From positions 1-5,701 of the forward strand of contig JAAXQB010000280.1 in the NCBI GenBank assembly GCA_012329085.1: a DNA stretch of 5,701 nt, in the 5' to 3' direction. Under the pieces are notes generated by a model. It searched no databases and was not told where the DNA came from. It was given only the letters and a program-made list of their open reading frames with translations. Source of the stretch: Methanosarcinales archaeon (GTDB lineage: Archaea > Halobacteriota > Methanosarcinia > Methanosarcinales > Methanosarcinaceae). The position numbers and the translations under genes were made by a program. Shown piece by piece: positions 5,652-5,701 of the stretch (positions within the stretch are counted from its first letter, which is position 1; the number at the start of each line of letters is the position of its first letter).

Positions 5652-5669
5652 AGGGTTTTTCAAAACCCT
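5652..5669 (+). repeat. 8-bp-stem hairpin beside the third repeat
   Basis: AGGGTTTT (5652-5659) and AAAACCCT (5662-5669) form a perfect stem around TC, then CCTA follows. It is preceded by T-rich sequence and not followed by a T run, so it is not a canonical terminator. In the left tandem units a smaller hairpin, AGAGATTTTCTCCTA, also accompanies the GCTC palindrome and also ends in CCTA. The two hairpins may therefore be parts of one composite element. Confidence 0.6.
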
Positions 5670-5701
5670 CCTATGTAAAAGCTTTTATATCAGATAAATT
5701 A

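Overview
The window is A+T-rich (roughly 30% G+C by eye) and looks archaeal. The deciding gene is a full-length O-phosphoseryl-tRNA synthetase (SepS/SepRS, minus strand, start near 2752 or 2761, stop at 1142), an enzyme of methanogens, their methane- or alkane-oxidising relatives and Archaeoglobales. TATA-box promoters, short or absent leaders, oligo-T termination and a secreted calcium-repeat protein fit a euryarchaeon. The sequence alone does not fix genus or order.

Layout, left to right. Positions 1-91 hold two 48-bp tandem units, each with a perfect 10-bp-arm palindrome. Positions 108-220 hold a 9-bp inverted repeat enclosing a slightly G+C-richer insert with a 23-codon mini-ORF. A DUF169-family gene (356-1093) and sepS (1142-2752) lie on the minus strand, 48 bp apart, and are probably transcribed together with sepS first. 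Upstream of sepS (2783-2824) are several TATA candidates, two of them inside a perfect 19-bp palindrome.

The non-coding stretch 2825-3707 is crowded with repeats: a second locus of the GCTC/GAGC palindrome family (2885-2945), a MITE-like element with 21-bp terminal inverted repeats (3074-3234), and two oppositely oriented blocks of 10-bp ACGCAGAT/ATCTGCGT units (3437-3466 and 3591-3620). A minus-strand gene (3708-5096) encodes a probably exported protein with eight thrombospondin type 3-like calcium-binding motifs followed by an OB-fold-like domain. The right end (5097-5701) is very A+T-rich. It carries one doubtful small membrane-protein ORF, a third palindrome-family locus (5611-5642) and a neighbouring 8-bp-stem hairpin.

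How the genes relate: SepS charges tRNA-Cys with O-phosphoserine, and the charged tRNA is then converted to Cys-tRNA by SepCysS, which is not in this window. The cysteine-rich DUF169 protein downstream of sepS is of unknown function. Its position makes a link to cysteine, sulfur or translation worth testing, but that is inference. The calcium-repeat protein is a separate unit with its own promoter and terminator. I see no CRISPR array, tRNA, rRNA or intact transposase.
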